A stretch of 64,000 bases of DNA. Origin: Leeuwenhoekiella aequorea. GTDB lineage: Bacteria; Bacteroidota; Bacteroidia; Flavobacteriales; Flavobacteriaceae. Where the stretch lies: NCBI RefSeq assembly GCF_004104375.1, contig NZ_QOVM01000003.1:62001-126000 (forward strand), in the 5' to 3' direction. The notes beneath the pieces are model-generated. The model was not told the origin of the DNA and ran no database searches. It saw only the letters and a list, made by a program, of their open reading frames with translations. Of the stretch, positions 27,253 through 36,351 are shown piece by piece (the stretch's first letter is position 1; each line of letters opens with the position of its first letter). Position numbers and translations under genes: made by a program.

Positions 27253-28584
27253 ATGAGAAAACTGGTGTGTATAAGTTTACTATTTGTAGCTCACTTTATT
27301 TCAGCTCAAAAATCAAGTCATTTAGAGGGACAGCTTAATATCTCATTAGCAGATGAAAGTATCGAAGGCGTCTTTACTCTTTCTAATCTTCCTGTAAACA
27401 CGCAAACGCTATCGTTTAAGCTTAATGAGCATATAAAAGTAAAAACAATCGAGTTAAATGGTGATCGTATCGCTTCGAGTAAAGTACCTCAAAATTGTGA
27501 AGATTGCCTCATCTACACTGTAATCGTGGGATGTGAGGTTGTTATTACTCCGCAATCTGAACTGAGGATTACCACAGAAGGAAAAATAAAAAAAATAGAC
27601 GATCCTAAGGAAGTTAAAAAATATAAAGGAGAACTTGTTTACTCCAACGGAATACTACGAGCAGGCACACGTAACAAATGGTATCCTGAGGTAATGAAGC
27701 GTAATAGTAATGCTGCAGAATATCTAGACCCTTTTAATTATACATATGCGATTACTGCAAACTGTGAGGATTGTCAAAGTATATATATAGGTAAAGGAGA
27801 GCCCAAACCGAGCGGATCTTTATTTGAAAACACCCGTGTAGAAGGTGATATGATTTTACTTGCGGGAAATTTAAATTTTCAAAAAGGGAAGTACGCAAAC
27901 TACATTAACGTTGATGCAGACAAGATTCCAGATCTAGAAGAACGTTTTGCAAGAACACGCGGCTACTTAGAAAATATTACTCAGGTAGATGACCCTAATA
28001 GTAAAATCGTTTATGCTCAGGCAGAGTCTCCTATTTATGGTAATGAAGTGGTTTATAATACGGTACTTAACACCACAAAAAATGTAAATCCTAATAAAAT
28101 TGATATCACCATTGAAGAGGATGAAGCTTATTATTTTTTAGCAAATGCTTTTAAACCAGAAGATAATTTGGATAAAATGCTCTTGCAATCTTTAGCAAAA
28201 TATGTCAAATTAAAATATATTGAAGAAAGCAATCCTCAACAGTATGAGAAGTTAACTTCATACGTACAGGGACAGGCGGTTGCCAGTACACAGGATACTA
28301 GAGAATCTACTAATCAACCAGAACTACAAGCCTTACTTATTACTCCAGAACAGTTTTTAGATATGGAAAAAGAAATTGGTAAAGATAAAATGGCGGTATT
28401 CATTCAAGATGTATTTAAAAACTTACGTTCTGGAAAAAGAAGTATGCAAGTGCTTGTAGACAGTATGAGCGGCATAGAAAATCCTTCAGAATATTTAGAA
28501 AAAATCGAACAAGATTTTATCAAACAATTTGAGATGCGTGCCACCGCTCCTCAAGGAGAGGAAGTTTTATCGGGGTTGGATTAA
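27253..28584 (+). CDS. Secreted protein of unknown function
   Basis: 443 residues with a signal peptide (about 1-18, HFISA). The first 200 residues are beta-rich (LEGQLNISLADESIEGVFTLSNLPV, FKLNEHIKVKTIELNGD) and recall the N-terminal domain of M1 aminopeptidases, but no HExxH motif follows. Two CxxC pairs, NCEDCLIY and NCEDCQSIY, may bind metal or form disulfides. The C-terminal 130 residues are helical and charged. I cannot assign a function. Preceded by a strong promoter match and a long leader; single gene. Confidence 0.75.
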   Translation: MRKLVCISLLFVAHFISAQKSSHLEGQLNISLADESIEGVFTLSNLPVNTQTLSFKLNEHIKVKTIELNGDRIASSKVPQNCEDCLIYTVIVGCEVVITPQSELRITTEGKIKKIDDPKEVKKYKGELVYSNGILRAGTRNKWYPEVMKRNSNAAEYLDPFNYTYAITANCEDCQSIYIGKGEPKPSGSLFENTRVEGDMILLAGNLNFQKGKYANYINVDADKIPDLEERFARTRGYLENITQVDDPNSKIVYAQAESPIYGNEVVYNTVLNTTKNVNPNKIDITIEEDEAYYFLANAFKPEDNLDKMLLQSLAKYVKLKYIEESNPQQYEKLTSYVQGQAVASTQDTRESTNQPELQALLITPEQFLDMEKEIGKDKMAVFIQDVFKNLRSGKRSMQVLVDSMSGIENPSEYLEKIEQDFIKQFEMRATAPQGEEVLSGLD

Positions 28585-28654
28585 TTGCTTCGTCAAAATC
28601 ACCTGTTGAAATATCTATTAATGCTTATCTGATTCGTGAATTTTATTTAGAAAA

Positions 28655-28683
28655 TTGTCTTGTAGCAAAACCAGTTACCTTTG
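28655..28683 (+). promoter_or_regulatory. Promoter TTG-N18-TACCTTTG
   Basis: TTG at 28655-28657, 18 bp, TACCTTTG at 28676-28683; 25 bp before the TTG start of the HAD gene. The agreement supports the TTG start. Confidence 0.65.
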
Positions 28684-28708
28684 TATAGGAACTTTATAAA
28701 ACTACATT

Positions 28709-29413
28709 TTGAATAATTCTACTTATAAAAATAAGCTTGCAGTCAAGGCACTCATTTTTGATATGGATGGTACTATGATAGACAACATGATGGTGCATCA
28801 TCGTGCCTGGCAAAAAAAACTGAAAGATTTGGGTTTAGAGATGACCCTAGAAGATGTAAAGCGTGATATACACGGAGTAAATGAAGAGATTCTTCTTCGC
28901 CTTTTTGGCGACAAATACTCTAAAGACGAGATGGCTCAAATTGCTCGATCAAAAGAAGCTGATTATAGAGAATTGTACGCTCCTGAAATCAAGCTCCTAG
29001 ATGGATTGAAAGAATTTTTGGAAAAAGCTAAACATATAAATATACCTATGGGCATTGGCACCGCCGCTCCTAAAGAAAATGCTGATTTTACAGTTGAAGC
29101 ACTGGGTTTAGCTAGCTATTTTAAAACTGTAGTGCATAGTGATATGGTGCAACGTGGCAAACCAGACCCTCAAGTATTCGAGTTGGTTGCAAATGATTTG
29201 GGAATTAAACTCTCAGACTGCGTGGTGTTTGAAGATAGTCCTACGGGAGCTCAGGCAACAGCAAATGGAGATTCAAAATCTATAATCTTAACAACTACGC
29301 ATACCGAGCAGGAGTTTGAGCATATTCCGCAGACATTGCACTTTATGAACAATTATGAGAATATTGCGATATCCAAAGAAAATGACGCAATATTTTATTT
29401 ACACTATACATAA
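28709..29413 (+). CDS. HAD-superfamily hydrolase (beta-phosphoglucomutase-like)
   Basis: 234 residues. HAD motifs: I DMDGTM (about 19-24; the nucleophile and acid Asp), II a Thr in IGTAAP, III Lys in QRGKPDPQVF, and IV FEDSPTGAQA. The cap with MVHHRAWQKKL and DIHGVNEEIL places it with the beta-phosphoglucomutase/sugar phosphatase subgroup. Soluble, cytoplasmic. The start is TTG at 28709, since no ATG precedes motif I at a sensible distance and a promoter ends 25 bp upstream. Substrate unknown; likely a sugar phosphate. Confidence 0.87.
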   Translation: MNNSTYKNKLAVKALIFDMDGTMIDNMMVHHRAWQKKLKDLGLEMTLEDVKRDIHGVNEEILLRLFGDKYSKDEMAQIARSKEADYRELYAPEIKLLDGLKEFLEKAKHINIPMGIGTAAPKENADFTVEALGLASYFKTVVHSDMVQRGKPDPQVFELVANDLGIKLSDCVVFEDSPTGAQATANGDSKSIILTTTHTEQEFEHIPQTLHFMNNYENIAISKENDAIFYLHYT

Positions 29414-29512
29414 CCAGTAATTAGTTGTTAGAATTTAGCTAAAATTTAACCAATAGCCTAAAACACATATTTCAAAAGTGTATTTTTAAGGTCTTTAAAA
29501 TTTAAATCTTTT

Positions 29513-30559
29513 ATGAAAAAAACTATTTTGATGACCAGTTTACTGGCAAGTGTGTTGCTGGTGAATTGTGGTCCTAAAATGAATGACAACACAAAAGGCT
29601 CAAGTCCAGACGGTGTATCTATTGAAGATGTAGATCCTATGGCTTATGCCAATAGCATTACTGCAGAAGAGCTAAAAGAAATGCTATATGTTTATGCTTC
29701 AGATGAATTTGAAGGGCGTAATACTGGCGAACCCGGACAAAAGAAAGCTGTTGCTTATCTTAAAGAGTTTTACCAAAATCAAGAGATTGCTGCCGCTTTA
29801 GACAGCACCTATTTTCAAACAGTTCCTGAAAGTTTTTTTAGAGCTGGTAGTGGCATAAAAGCTTCTGAAAATGTAGTTGCATATATCAAAGGAAGTACAA
29901 AACCAGAGGAATATGTTATTATATCTGCACACCTTGATCACGTGGGAATGAGTGATGATGGCGAGGTTTATAATGGAGCAGATGATGATGGTTCTGGTAC
30001 TGTAGGTTTACTCGAAATTGCAGAAGCATTTAATAATGCAGTAAAAGGAGGCCACGCACCGCAGCGTTCTGTAGTATTTTTACACGTAACTGGTGAAGAA
30101 AAAGGCTTGTATGGTTCTCGATACTATGCAGAAAACCCTATTTTCCCATTAGCAAATACAGTTGCAGACCTTAACATTGATATGATAGGCCGAGTAGATG
30201 ATGCTCACAAAGACAATGAAAATTATATTTATCTTATAGGGTCTGATAAACTTAGTACAGAACTTGACAGTATTTCTACTGCAGTTAATGAGAAGTATAT
30301 GAATATAGATTTGGATTATACGTATAATGATGAAAATGATCCAAATAGATTTTACTACCGATCAGATCACTATAATTTTGCTAAAAATGGTGTGCCAATA
30401 ATATTTTATTTTAACGGTGTTCACGCAGACTATCACAAAGTATCAGATACGCCAGATAAGATTAACTACCCAATGCTTCAAAAAAGAACGCAATTAGTAT
30501 TTTTAACTGCTTGGGAGCTCGCTAATCGTGCAGACCGAATAGTTGTTGATAAAAAATAA
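29513..30559 (+). CDS. M28-family zinc aminopeptidase, lipoprotein
   Basis: 348 residues with lipobox LLVNC (Cys19). M28 metal ligands are readable in order: SAHLDHVG (His), NGADDDGSGT (bridging Asp), GEEKGLYGS (general base Glu and ligand Glu), NIDMIG (Asp) and YHKVSDTPD (His). These define a dinuclear zinc aminopeptidase/Gln-cyclase-like fold acting in the periplasm or on the surface. The helical lid of longer family members is short. Followed by a clear terminator; single gene. Confidence 0.91.
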   Translation: MKKTILMTSLLASVLLVNCGPKMNDNTKGSSPDGVSIEDVDPMAYANSITAEELKEMLYVYASDEFEGRNTGEPGQKKAVAYLKEFYQNQEIAAALDSTYFQTVPESFFRAGSGIKASENVVAYIKGSTKPEEYVIISAHLDHVGMSDDGEVYNGADDDGSGTVGLLEIAEAFNNAVKGGHAPQRSVVFLHVTGEEKGLYGSRYYAENPIFPLANTVADLNIDMIGRVDDAHKDNENYIYLIGSDKLSTELDSISTAVNEKYMNIDLDYTYNDENDPNRFYYRSDHYNFAKNGVPIIFYFNGVHADYHKVSDTPDKINYPMLQKRTQLVFLTAWELANRADRIVVDKK

Positions 30560-30580
30560 TTACACCATATTAATGTACCA

Positions 30581-30609
30581 AAAACCTCTTACTCTTAAGA
30601 GGTTTTTTT
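30581..30609 (+). terminator. Rho-independent terminator
   Basis: Stem AAACCTCTTA / TAAGAGGTTT (30582-30591 and 30596-30605), 4-nt loop, followed by a run of T. It ends transcription of the M28 peptidase gene. Confidence 0.9.
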
Positions 30610-30755
30610 ATGCGTATTCTCCAATATTAAAGAGATTAAAAATGACTCAACGTGTTTTAAAAAAGTATAAATTCGTTTGCTTTCTTATAAAATATACAAT
30701 TACGTGTACGCCTTATTAATACGCCTATGACTCAAATAGTACTCTTAAAATTCTA

Positions 30756-31478
30756 ATGCATTCAGCATTTAGATCTTTAGCAATTGTCATTTTAATAATG
30801 ACGAATGTAGCACTTAGTGCGCAGAAAAATATTGAATCTCAGCAGTTGTTATGGACAGGATACTCCTTAAAAGTACAAATTGATGAGACTTACATGTTAC
30901 GACAGGAGCTTGAAGAGCGTACCTATTGGTTCCCGTGGAGACAACACCAGTTTATTTCCAGAACCATGCTTGAGCGCAAATTAAATAATGGCTGGAGCAC
31001 AGCGTTAGGCTTTGTTTATTTGCAGCAAGCACAACCGCAAGATCCAGAAGTAAAAGATTTTAAAAATATATTAGAATTGCGTCCTGTAGCAGAACTCGCT
31101 TATACGCACGATATAATTCCCAAAGTTACTCTAGGCCATCGATACTGGACAGAATTTCGGTTTTTTGAACAATCTAATGGAGATTATGACTTCGGAACTA
31201 TTAGGGCACGATACAAAATAGAACTTCGCTACGCTCCTATTTCACAGCTCACATTTAAGGCTTTTGAAGAATTACATGTAAACATCGGTAATAAAGTTGC
31301 CCAAAATATTTTTGATCAGAACCGAATAGGAATTAGTGCTCAGTATATGTTTTTAGAAAATATAGGTGCTGAACTGGGTTATTTTAATTGGTATCAACAA
31401 CGATCTACAGGAGTCGATTTTTACGATCGTAATATTGTTCGGTTTACAATACATCATAAGCTGAAACTTAAAAACTAA
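30756..31478 (+). CDS. DUF2490-like exported protein
   Basis: 240 residues with a signal peptide (about 1-22, NVALSA). Alternating hydrophobic strands ending in aromatic residues (LWTGYSLKVQIDETYMLRQELEER, LGHRYWTEFRFFE, ARYKIELRYAP) resemble an outer-membrane beta-barrel of about 10 strands, in keeping with DUF2490. The C-terminal strand VRFTIHHKLKLKN fits a barrel closing strand loosely. Function unknown; single gene. Confidence 0.78.
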   Translation: MHSAFRSLAIVILIMTNVALSAQKNIESQQLLWTGYSLKVQIDETYMLRQELEERTYWFPWRQHQFISRTMLERKLNNGWSTALGFVYLQQAQPQDPEVKDFKNILELRPVAELAYTHDIIPKVTLGHRYWTEFRFFEQSNGDYDFGTIRARYKIELRYAPISQLTFKAFEELHVNIGNKVAQNIFDQNRIGISAQYMFLENIGAELGYFNWYQQRSTGVDFYDRNIVRFTIHHKLKLKN

Positions 31479-31695
31479 TTACATTTTTTGTATTAAACGA
31501 AAACATTATAAAAAATACTTACGAATTAATCATTAAAGAAATAAAAAGCCATCATAACAGCCTGTAGTATTGTTGTAGCTATGATAGTTTGTATGCATTA
31601 CTAAAAAGTATACAACTTATGAAAATGTGTTTACTAAGGAAAAATCCATTAGTGCGTCCTTTGTCTTATTCTTTTAAACCTAAAAAGTAAACGAA

Positions 31696-32649
31696 ATGAG
31701 TAAAACAAAATTTGGCGCTAATGGTTGGACACCAAGTAGAATAAATGATCTTAAAGGTAAAACATATCTTATAACTGGTGCAAACACCGGTGCAGGCTTT
31801 GAAGCAAGTAAAATACTTTTAAGCAAAGGAGCAGAAGTAATTATGCTTAATCGTAATACTCAAAAATCTAACGATGCTATAGCTAAGTTAAAGTTAGAGT
31901 GTGGTTCAGATTCAAAAGTATCTTTCATTAAAATGGATTTAGCATCTCTGGCATCAGTGCGGGAAGCAGCTGCACAAGTTAAAAGTGAGTTTCATAAAAT
32001 TGATGCTCTTATTTGCAATGCAGCTATTGCTCAAGTACCTACTCAAAAATTCACAAAAGACGGTTTTGAAAGTCAGTTAGGTGTAAATCACTACGGGCAT
32101 TTTCTATTGTGCGGCTTGCTTTATGATTTATTAGATCAATCTAAAGGTCGTATAGTAGTTGTAGCCAGCGAAGGATACAAAATGGGGATTAAAACTATAC
32201 AATTTGATGATATGAACTGGGATAAAAATTATCATCCTAATAATACGTATTGTCATAGTAAGTTAGCACAGATGCTGTTTGCCTATGAGTTGCAAGATAA
32301 AACGGCAGCGGCGCAAAGAGACGTAAAAATATATGTATGTCATCCGGGTGCCTCTGCCACTTCTCTTATTAAAAATAGTGGTAGTCTAAAGTCTAAAATT
32401 ATATTTGGGATAATGTCGATGACACCCCTAGTCCAATCTGCAGAAAAAGGCGCTTATCCTTAAATTATGTGTGCTACTGAATCTGAAGAAAATTTAAATC
32501 AGAAAGCATACTATGGTCCTACCGGCAGAATGCAATGGACGGGTCCTGTAGGTGCTTGTGATTTAGAATCTCACGCTCAAGACAAAACAACAGCGATTAA
32601 ACTTTGGACAGTATCAGAAAAAGAAACTCAATTTAAATGGAATCTTTAA
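31696..32649 (+). pseudogene. SDR oxidoreductase gene broken by an in-frame TAA
   Basis: The first 255 codons encode an SDR of the protochlorophyllide-reductase-like type: TGANTGAGFE (cofactor), CNAAIAQV, VVASEGYKMG, YCHSKLA (YxxxK). At 32461-32463 a TAA interrupts the frame right after EKGAYP. The same frame then reads I-MCATESEENLNQKAYYGP and on to a natural C-terminus (FKWNL) at 32649. In relatives I remember, the segment reads GxxPEVMCATEE, so the TAA stands where Glu (GAA) is expected, one base away. All catalytic residues lie before the stop, so a truncated but active protein is possible. An AraC regulator follows 10 bp downstream. Confidence 0.85.
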
Positions 32650-32659
32650 ATTAGTTAAA

Positions 32660-33571
32660 ATGAAACACTTTAAGACTTTATCTTCTTACTTAGAATACCT
32701 AGAACTTCCGGGTCCAGAACACCCTATGCTGAGTATATATTCCGCCAGCGGCGATGGATTTCTACCATGTCCTAAAGCGAGTTCGCCTCCTATTACAAAT
32801 AATTGCTACTCGATAAGTTTAAAGAAAATTGTAACCGGTGATTTAAATTATGGAAGAACTAAATATGATTTTACGAATGGCGTTTTAATATTTCTAGCTC
32901 CGCGGCAAGTATTGCAGTGGGATAACAGCGTTGTATTTGAACAAAAGGGCTTTTCAATAAACTTTCACGAAGATTTCATAAAAGGTACAGAACTGGTTCA
33001 GCAAATTAAAAAATATGGTTTCTTTTCCTACTCTGCAAATGAAGCATTACACCTATCGCCTAAAGAAGAAAGGCAAATAGAAATGATCGTTGAAAATATT
33101 GAGATAGAATATCATAATAACCAAGATGAATTTAGCAAAGATATTATCATTTCTCAGTTAAGTACTCTTTTAAAGTATGCTAATAGGTTTTACGAACGAC
33201 AATTCTTAAACAGAAAAGAACTATCCACCAGTTTGCTTGAAAAATTTAATAGTCAATTATCTACTTATTTTGATGCCGGAAAATTGCAAACTACAGGAAT
33301 TCCCAGTGTAGAAGAATTGGCTGTACATTTAAATGTCTCCCAACGTTATCTTAGTGACACCCTCAAAAATGAAACGGGAAAAACCTCAACCGAACACCTA
33401 CAGTTGTATCTAATTAATGAGGCAAAAAATATTTTATTAAAACCCCACAAGAGTATTGCTGAAGTCGCTTACGAACTCGGGTTTGAGTATCCTCAATATT
33501 TCTCAAGATTATTTAAAAAGAAAGAAGGTATTAGTCCTACCGAATACAGAGAAAAATATAAAATGAATTAA
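32660..33571 (+). CDS. AraC-family transcriptional regulator
   Basis: 303 residues. The N-terminal half is a cupin-like sensing domain (SISLKKIVTGDLNYGRTKYDF, LIFLAPRQVLQWDN). The C-terminal 100 residues hold the two AraC helix-turn-helices: SVEELAVHLNVSQRYLSDTLKNETG and SIAEVAYELGFEYPQYFSRLFKKKEG, ending SPTEYREKY. It starts 10 bp after the broken SDR gene and ends 1 bp before the small membrane protein gene, so the three form one unit. By position it likely controls the SDR; ligand unknown. Confidence 0.9.
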   Translation: MKHFKTLSSYLEYLELPGPEHPMLSIYSASGDGFLPCPKASSPPITNNCYSISLKKIVTGDLNYGRTKYDFTNGVLIFLAPRQVLQWDNSVVFEQKGFSINFHEDFIKGTELVQQIKKYGFFSYSANEALHLSPKEERQIEMIVENIEIEYHNNQDEFSKDIIISQLSTLLKYANRFYERQFLNRKELSTSLLEKFNSQLSTYFDAGKLQTTGIPSVEELAVHLNVSQRYLSDTLKNETGKTSTEHLQLYLINEAKNILLKPHKSIAEVAYELGFEYPQYFSRLFKKKEGISPTEYREKYKMN

Positions 33572-33572
33572 T

Positions 33573-34076
33573 ATGCAGATTTTAAAATTAGCAATCGAGT
33601 GGGCAAAAGCTGAAGTTTTTTCGTCCAGATTTTTTATAGCGTTTGGCGTTCTTTTTGTTTCGGCGAGCATAGGATTTTGGCAGCTTGGCAAAACAGAACT
33701 CGCCAAATCATACATTTATCCTATGTTGATCGCAGGAGCCTTGTTGTTAATAGTAGGTATTGGTATTTTTTACGCAAATAAATCTCGAGTAACCAGCTTT
33801 GCAATAGCATACAAAGATAATTCGTCTAAATTTATTGATTCAGAAATTAAAAGAACAGAAAAGTCGATGGGAGAGTATAAAACCATTGTTTTTAAAGTTA
33901 TACCTGTAATAATTATTACCGCAGCATTATTGATTATTTTCATAGATAAACCACTATGGAGGGCAATTGGGATTACTACGATAGGTATGATGATCATCAT
34001 TTTACTCGTAGATAGTAATGCAAATGTGAGGCTTGAAACATATCATAGCTATCTACTACAGGAGAAACGCCACTAA
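33573..34076 (+). CDS. Small integral membrane protein
   Basis: 167 residues with four predicted membrane helices (about 19-37, 47-66, 108-125 and 130-146) and a polar loop between the second and third (KSRVTSFAIAYKDNSSKFIDSEIKRTEK). No named family is recognised; similar proteins accompany AraC regulators in Bacteroidota, by recollection. It begins one base after the AraC stop, so translation is coupled. Confidence 0.78.
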   Translation: MQILKLAIEWAKAEVFSSRFFIAFGVLFVSASIGFWQLGKTELAKSYIYPMLIAGALLLIVGIGIFYANKSRVTSFAIAYKDNSSKFIDSEIKRTEKSMGEYKTIVFKVIPVIIITAALLIIFIDKPLWRAIGITTIGMMIIILLVDSNANVRLETYHSYLLQEKRH

Positions 34077-34158
34077 AAGATTCTGGAGATAACAATAATC
34101 TGATTCTATTACACGATTAAATTGCTGGTATATTTATTTAAATCCTTCAAACTATATT

Positions 34159-35073
34159 TTGCAAACAAAAACCATTAGAAAACATACAATAAATGAGTTG
34201 ATCGAGATTATGGGTGATAATCCCCAGAGTGATGATTTACACGTTCATATTTCTAAAAATAGATTTGAGGAAATCCCGATTACCTATCCATTTAGAACAG
34301 ATAATTTTTCAATATTATTTGTTGTCTCTGGAAGTTTGAAAATTCAATTAAATTTAATCAATCATACTATTCAAAATGGTGAGATAATACCTATAAAACC
34401 AAACGCCGTTGTTCATCTTCTCAAAATGACAAATGATTTGGAAATTATAGCTATCGGATTTAGTGCAGGATTCATTATTAAAAATTCGTTCACAAAAATG
34501 GAATTTGGCGCAATTGATTTCTTTACAAGAGAAAACATCCCAAAGTTAAAACTAGATTCAAAGGAGAAAGAAACATCCGTTTTTTTATCAAATCTTTTAG
34601 AGCGCTACAATGGTCAACAGAATGATGAAAATAATTTCAAAAGTGAATTAATTAAATATACGTTTGGCTTATTAGCAATTCACTATTCTTCAATTTTCAA
34701 AAAAAATCATCCCAACTTAGAACTATCACTAACTAGAAACGAAGAACTTGCTCTTCGATTTTTCAAGAATTTAAATTTAAATTTTAAGGGTGAGCGATCT
34801 GTTAAATTTTATGCAGACAACCTATCTATAACTTCAGGGCATTTGTCAAAAGTTCTTAAAGAGGTATCAGGAAAAACTGCTTCGCAAATTATCGATGATA
34901 CAGTAATTTTAGAAGCAAAATTATTATTAGGCGATCCTTCACTATCAGTAGCTGAGGTGGCTCAGGAGCTAAAATTTAGTGATCAATCATTTTTTGGTAA
35001 GTATTTTAAGAAACATTCTGGTTATGCACCTACTCAGTATAGAAATATAAAATTAACACAGACCAATAACTAA
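34159..35073 (+). CDS. AraC-family transcriptional regulator next to RND efflux genes
   Basis: 304 residues, TTG start at 34159 (an internal ATG 17 codons on is possible but would shorten the sensing domain). N-terminal cupin-like domain (YPFRTDNFSILFVVSGSLKIQL), C-terminal double HTH: RSVKFYADNLSITSGHLSKVLKEVSG and SVAEVAQELKFSDQSFFGKYFKKHSG, ending APTQYR. The RND adaptor gene begins 216 bp downstream with its own strong promoter, so this is the obvious candidate regulator of the pump. It has no clear paralogy with the first AraC gene beyond the HTH domain. Confidence 0.9.
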   Translation: MQTKTIRKHTINELIEIMGDNPQSDDLHVHISKNRFEEIPITYPFRTDNFSILFVVSGSLKIQLNLINHTIQNGEIIPIKPNAVVHLLKMTNDLEIIAIGFSAGFIIKNSFTKMEFGAIDFFTRENIPKLKLDSKEKETSVFLSNLLERYNGQQNDENNFKSELIKYTFGLLAIHYSSIFKKNHPNLELSLTRNEELALRFFKNLNLNFKGERSVKFYADNLSITSGHLSKVLKEVSGKTASQIIDDTVILEAKLLLGDPSLSVAEVAQELKFSDQSFFGKYFKKHSGYAPTQYRNIKLTQTNN

Positions 35074-35207
35074 ATTTACACAAAACGCAATGTACTGTTT
35101 TTCAAATATATAATATTTTTAGCAATATTGATTATTTTTAAAAATAACCTAAACAGACCAATCACACCCTTTTTTAGACCTTTACTTTAATTACAAATAT
35201 TAGCATT

Positions 35208-35238
35208 TTTGCAGTGTAATTTTTCATACTTAATTTTG
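35208..35238 (+). promoter_or_regulatory. Promoter of the RND-cyclase operon (TTTG-N19-TAATTTTG)
   Basis: TTTG at 35208-35211, 19-bp spacer, TAATTTTG at 35231-35238: a full consensus match; leader about 45 nt to the adaptor ATG. Upstream at about 35137-35150 lies an A/T palindrome (ATTTTTAAAAAT) that could end the AraC transcript or act as an operator. Confidence 0.68.
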
Positions 35239-35289
35239 GCCATTTCGATTTGAATGTATGTAAAACCTCAAACACTTAAATAAAAATAA

Positions 35290-36348
35290 ATGCTACGTAA
35301 ACCCCTTGTATTTTCTGTTATCATAGGATGTATTCTTTGCGCTTGTAAAGAGAAAGATACAACCAGAGAAATATCTCCTGTCGCAGTTAAAACGTTGACC
35401 ATAGGAGAAACAACAAACGATAAAACGACTTCTGAAACTTATCCGGGAACCATTAAAGCGGCAACATCGGCGCAATTAAGTTTTCAAGTATCTGGAGATA
35501 TTAAAAGTATACGAGTAAACAGCGGTGATTATGTGAGAAAAGGAGAAGTTATTGCGGCAATAGATCCTACAACTTACGTGGAGCAGTATGAAGCTCAAAA
35601 GGCACAGGCAAATCTGGCTGAGGAAAATTATAAACGCATCAATGAGGTTTATTTGAAAGGTAGTATTGCTGAAATTAGAATGGTGGAGGCCCGATCTAAT
35701 TATAAACAAGCTCAGGCCGCAGCAAATGCAGCGTACCAAAACGTAAAAAAAACAAAGATTATCGCTCCATTTTCTGGTTTTATAGGAGCTAAAATGAAAG
35801 AAACTGGTGATGTTGCAAGCCCCGGTATGCCTGTGATGGAGCTTTTAGAAATAGATCACGTAGAAGCCGTAATTAGTCTATCTGATCAAGAAGTAAATAC
35901 CTATAAAGTAGGTGATAGTGCTTCTGTATATATCAGTGCTTTAGATAAAAGTGTTATAGGAACTATTTCTGAAATCGCAATTCAATCTGGCTCTCGTAGT
36001 CCCGTGTATCAAGCAAAAATAAAAATCCCAAATCCTGATAAAATTTTGAAGCCGGGTATGGCGTGTCAGACACAATTAAATCCTTCAGAGACTAATAGCC
36101 AAGAAGAAACAGCCGTAAACCTCATCATTCTTCCAGCAGAAATCGTCTCGATAACAGATGACGGACAGAATTTTGTTTATACTGTTAACACCGCTAGTAA
36201 TACAGCACAACGCAAGACGGTACAAATAGGCACTCTTTATAATAATGGTATATCTATAGAAAAAGGTCTTCAACCTGGAGATATTGTTATCACGTCAGGA
36301 TATCATAAACTCACAAATAATACCCCGGTAAAGGTTTTAAATAAGTAG
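35290..36348 (+). CDS. RND efflux periplasmic adaptor (membrane fusion protein), lipoprotein
   Basis: 352 residues. Lipobox ILCAC (Cys19) anchors it by lipid. The lipoyl half-motif (LSFQVSGDIKSIRVNSGDYVRKG), a short helical hairpin (about 90-140, EAQKAQANLAEENYKR to NYKQAQAAANAAYQNV), the second lipoyl half (IIAPFSGFIGAKMKETGDV) and the beta-barrel (AVISLSDQEVNTYKVGD) follow the AcrA/MexA order. It links the inner-membrane pump to the TolC channel. The permease gene starts 3 bp after the stop. Confidence 0.93.
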   Translation: MLRKPLVFSVIIGCILCACKEKDTTREISPVAVKTLTIGETTNDKTTSETYPGTIKAATSAQLSFQVSGDIKSIRVNSGDYVRKGEVIAAIDPTTYVEQYEAQKAQANLAEENYKRINEVYLKGSIAEIRMVEARSNYKQAQAAANAAYQNVKKTKIIAPFSGFIGAKMKETGDVASPGMPVMELLEIDHVEAVISLSDQEVNTYKVGDSASVYISALDKSVIGTISEIAIQSGSRSPVYQAKIKIPNPDKILKPGMACQTQLNPSETNSQEETAVNLIILPAEIVSITDDGQNFVYTVNTASNTAQRKTVQIGTLYNNGISIEKGLQPGDIVITSGYHKLTNNTPVKVLNK

Positions 36349-36351
36349 TCT

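Noticed and set aside
31619-31690. 23-codon open frame ending 5 bp before the SDR gene, possible leader peptide
   Set aside because: Too short to judge, no run of regulatory codons and no paired attenuator hairpin seen.
35137-35150. A/T palindrome ATTTTTAAAAAT as a terminator
   Set aside because: No GC-containing stem, so a termination call is not supported; mentioned only as possible operator.
36085-36273. Reverse-strand open frames inside the adaptor and permease genes
   Set aside because: Antisense to conserved RND sequences with no start-site support.
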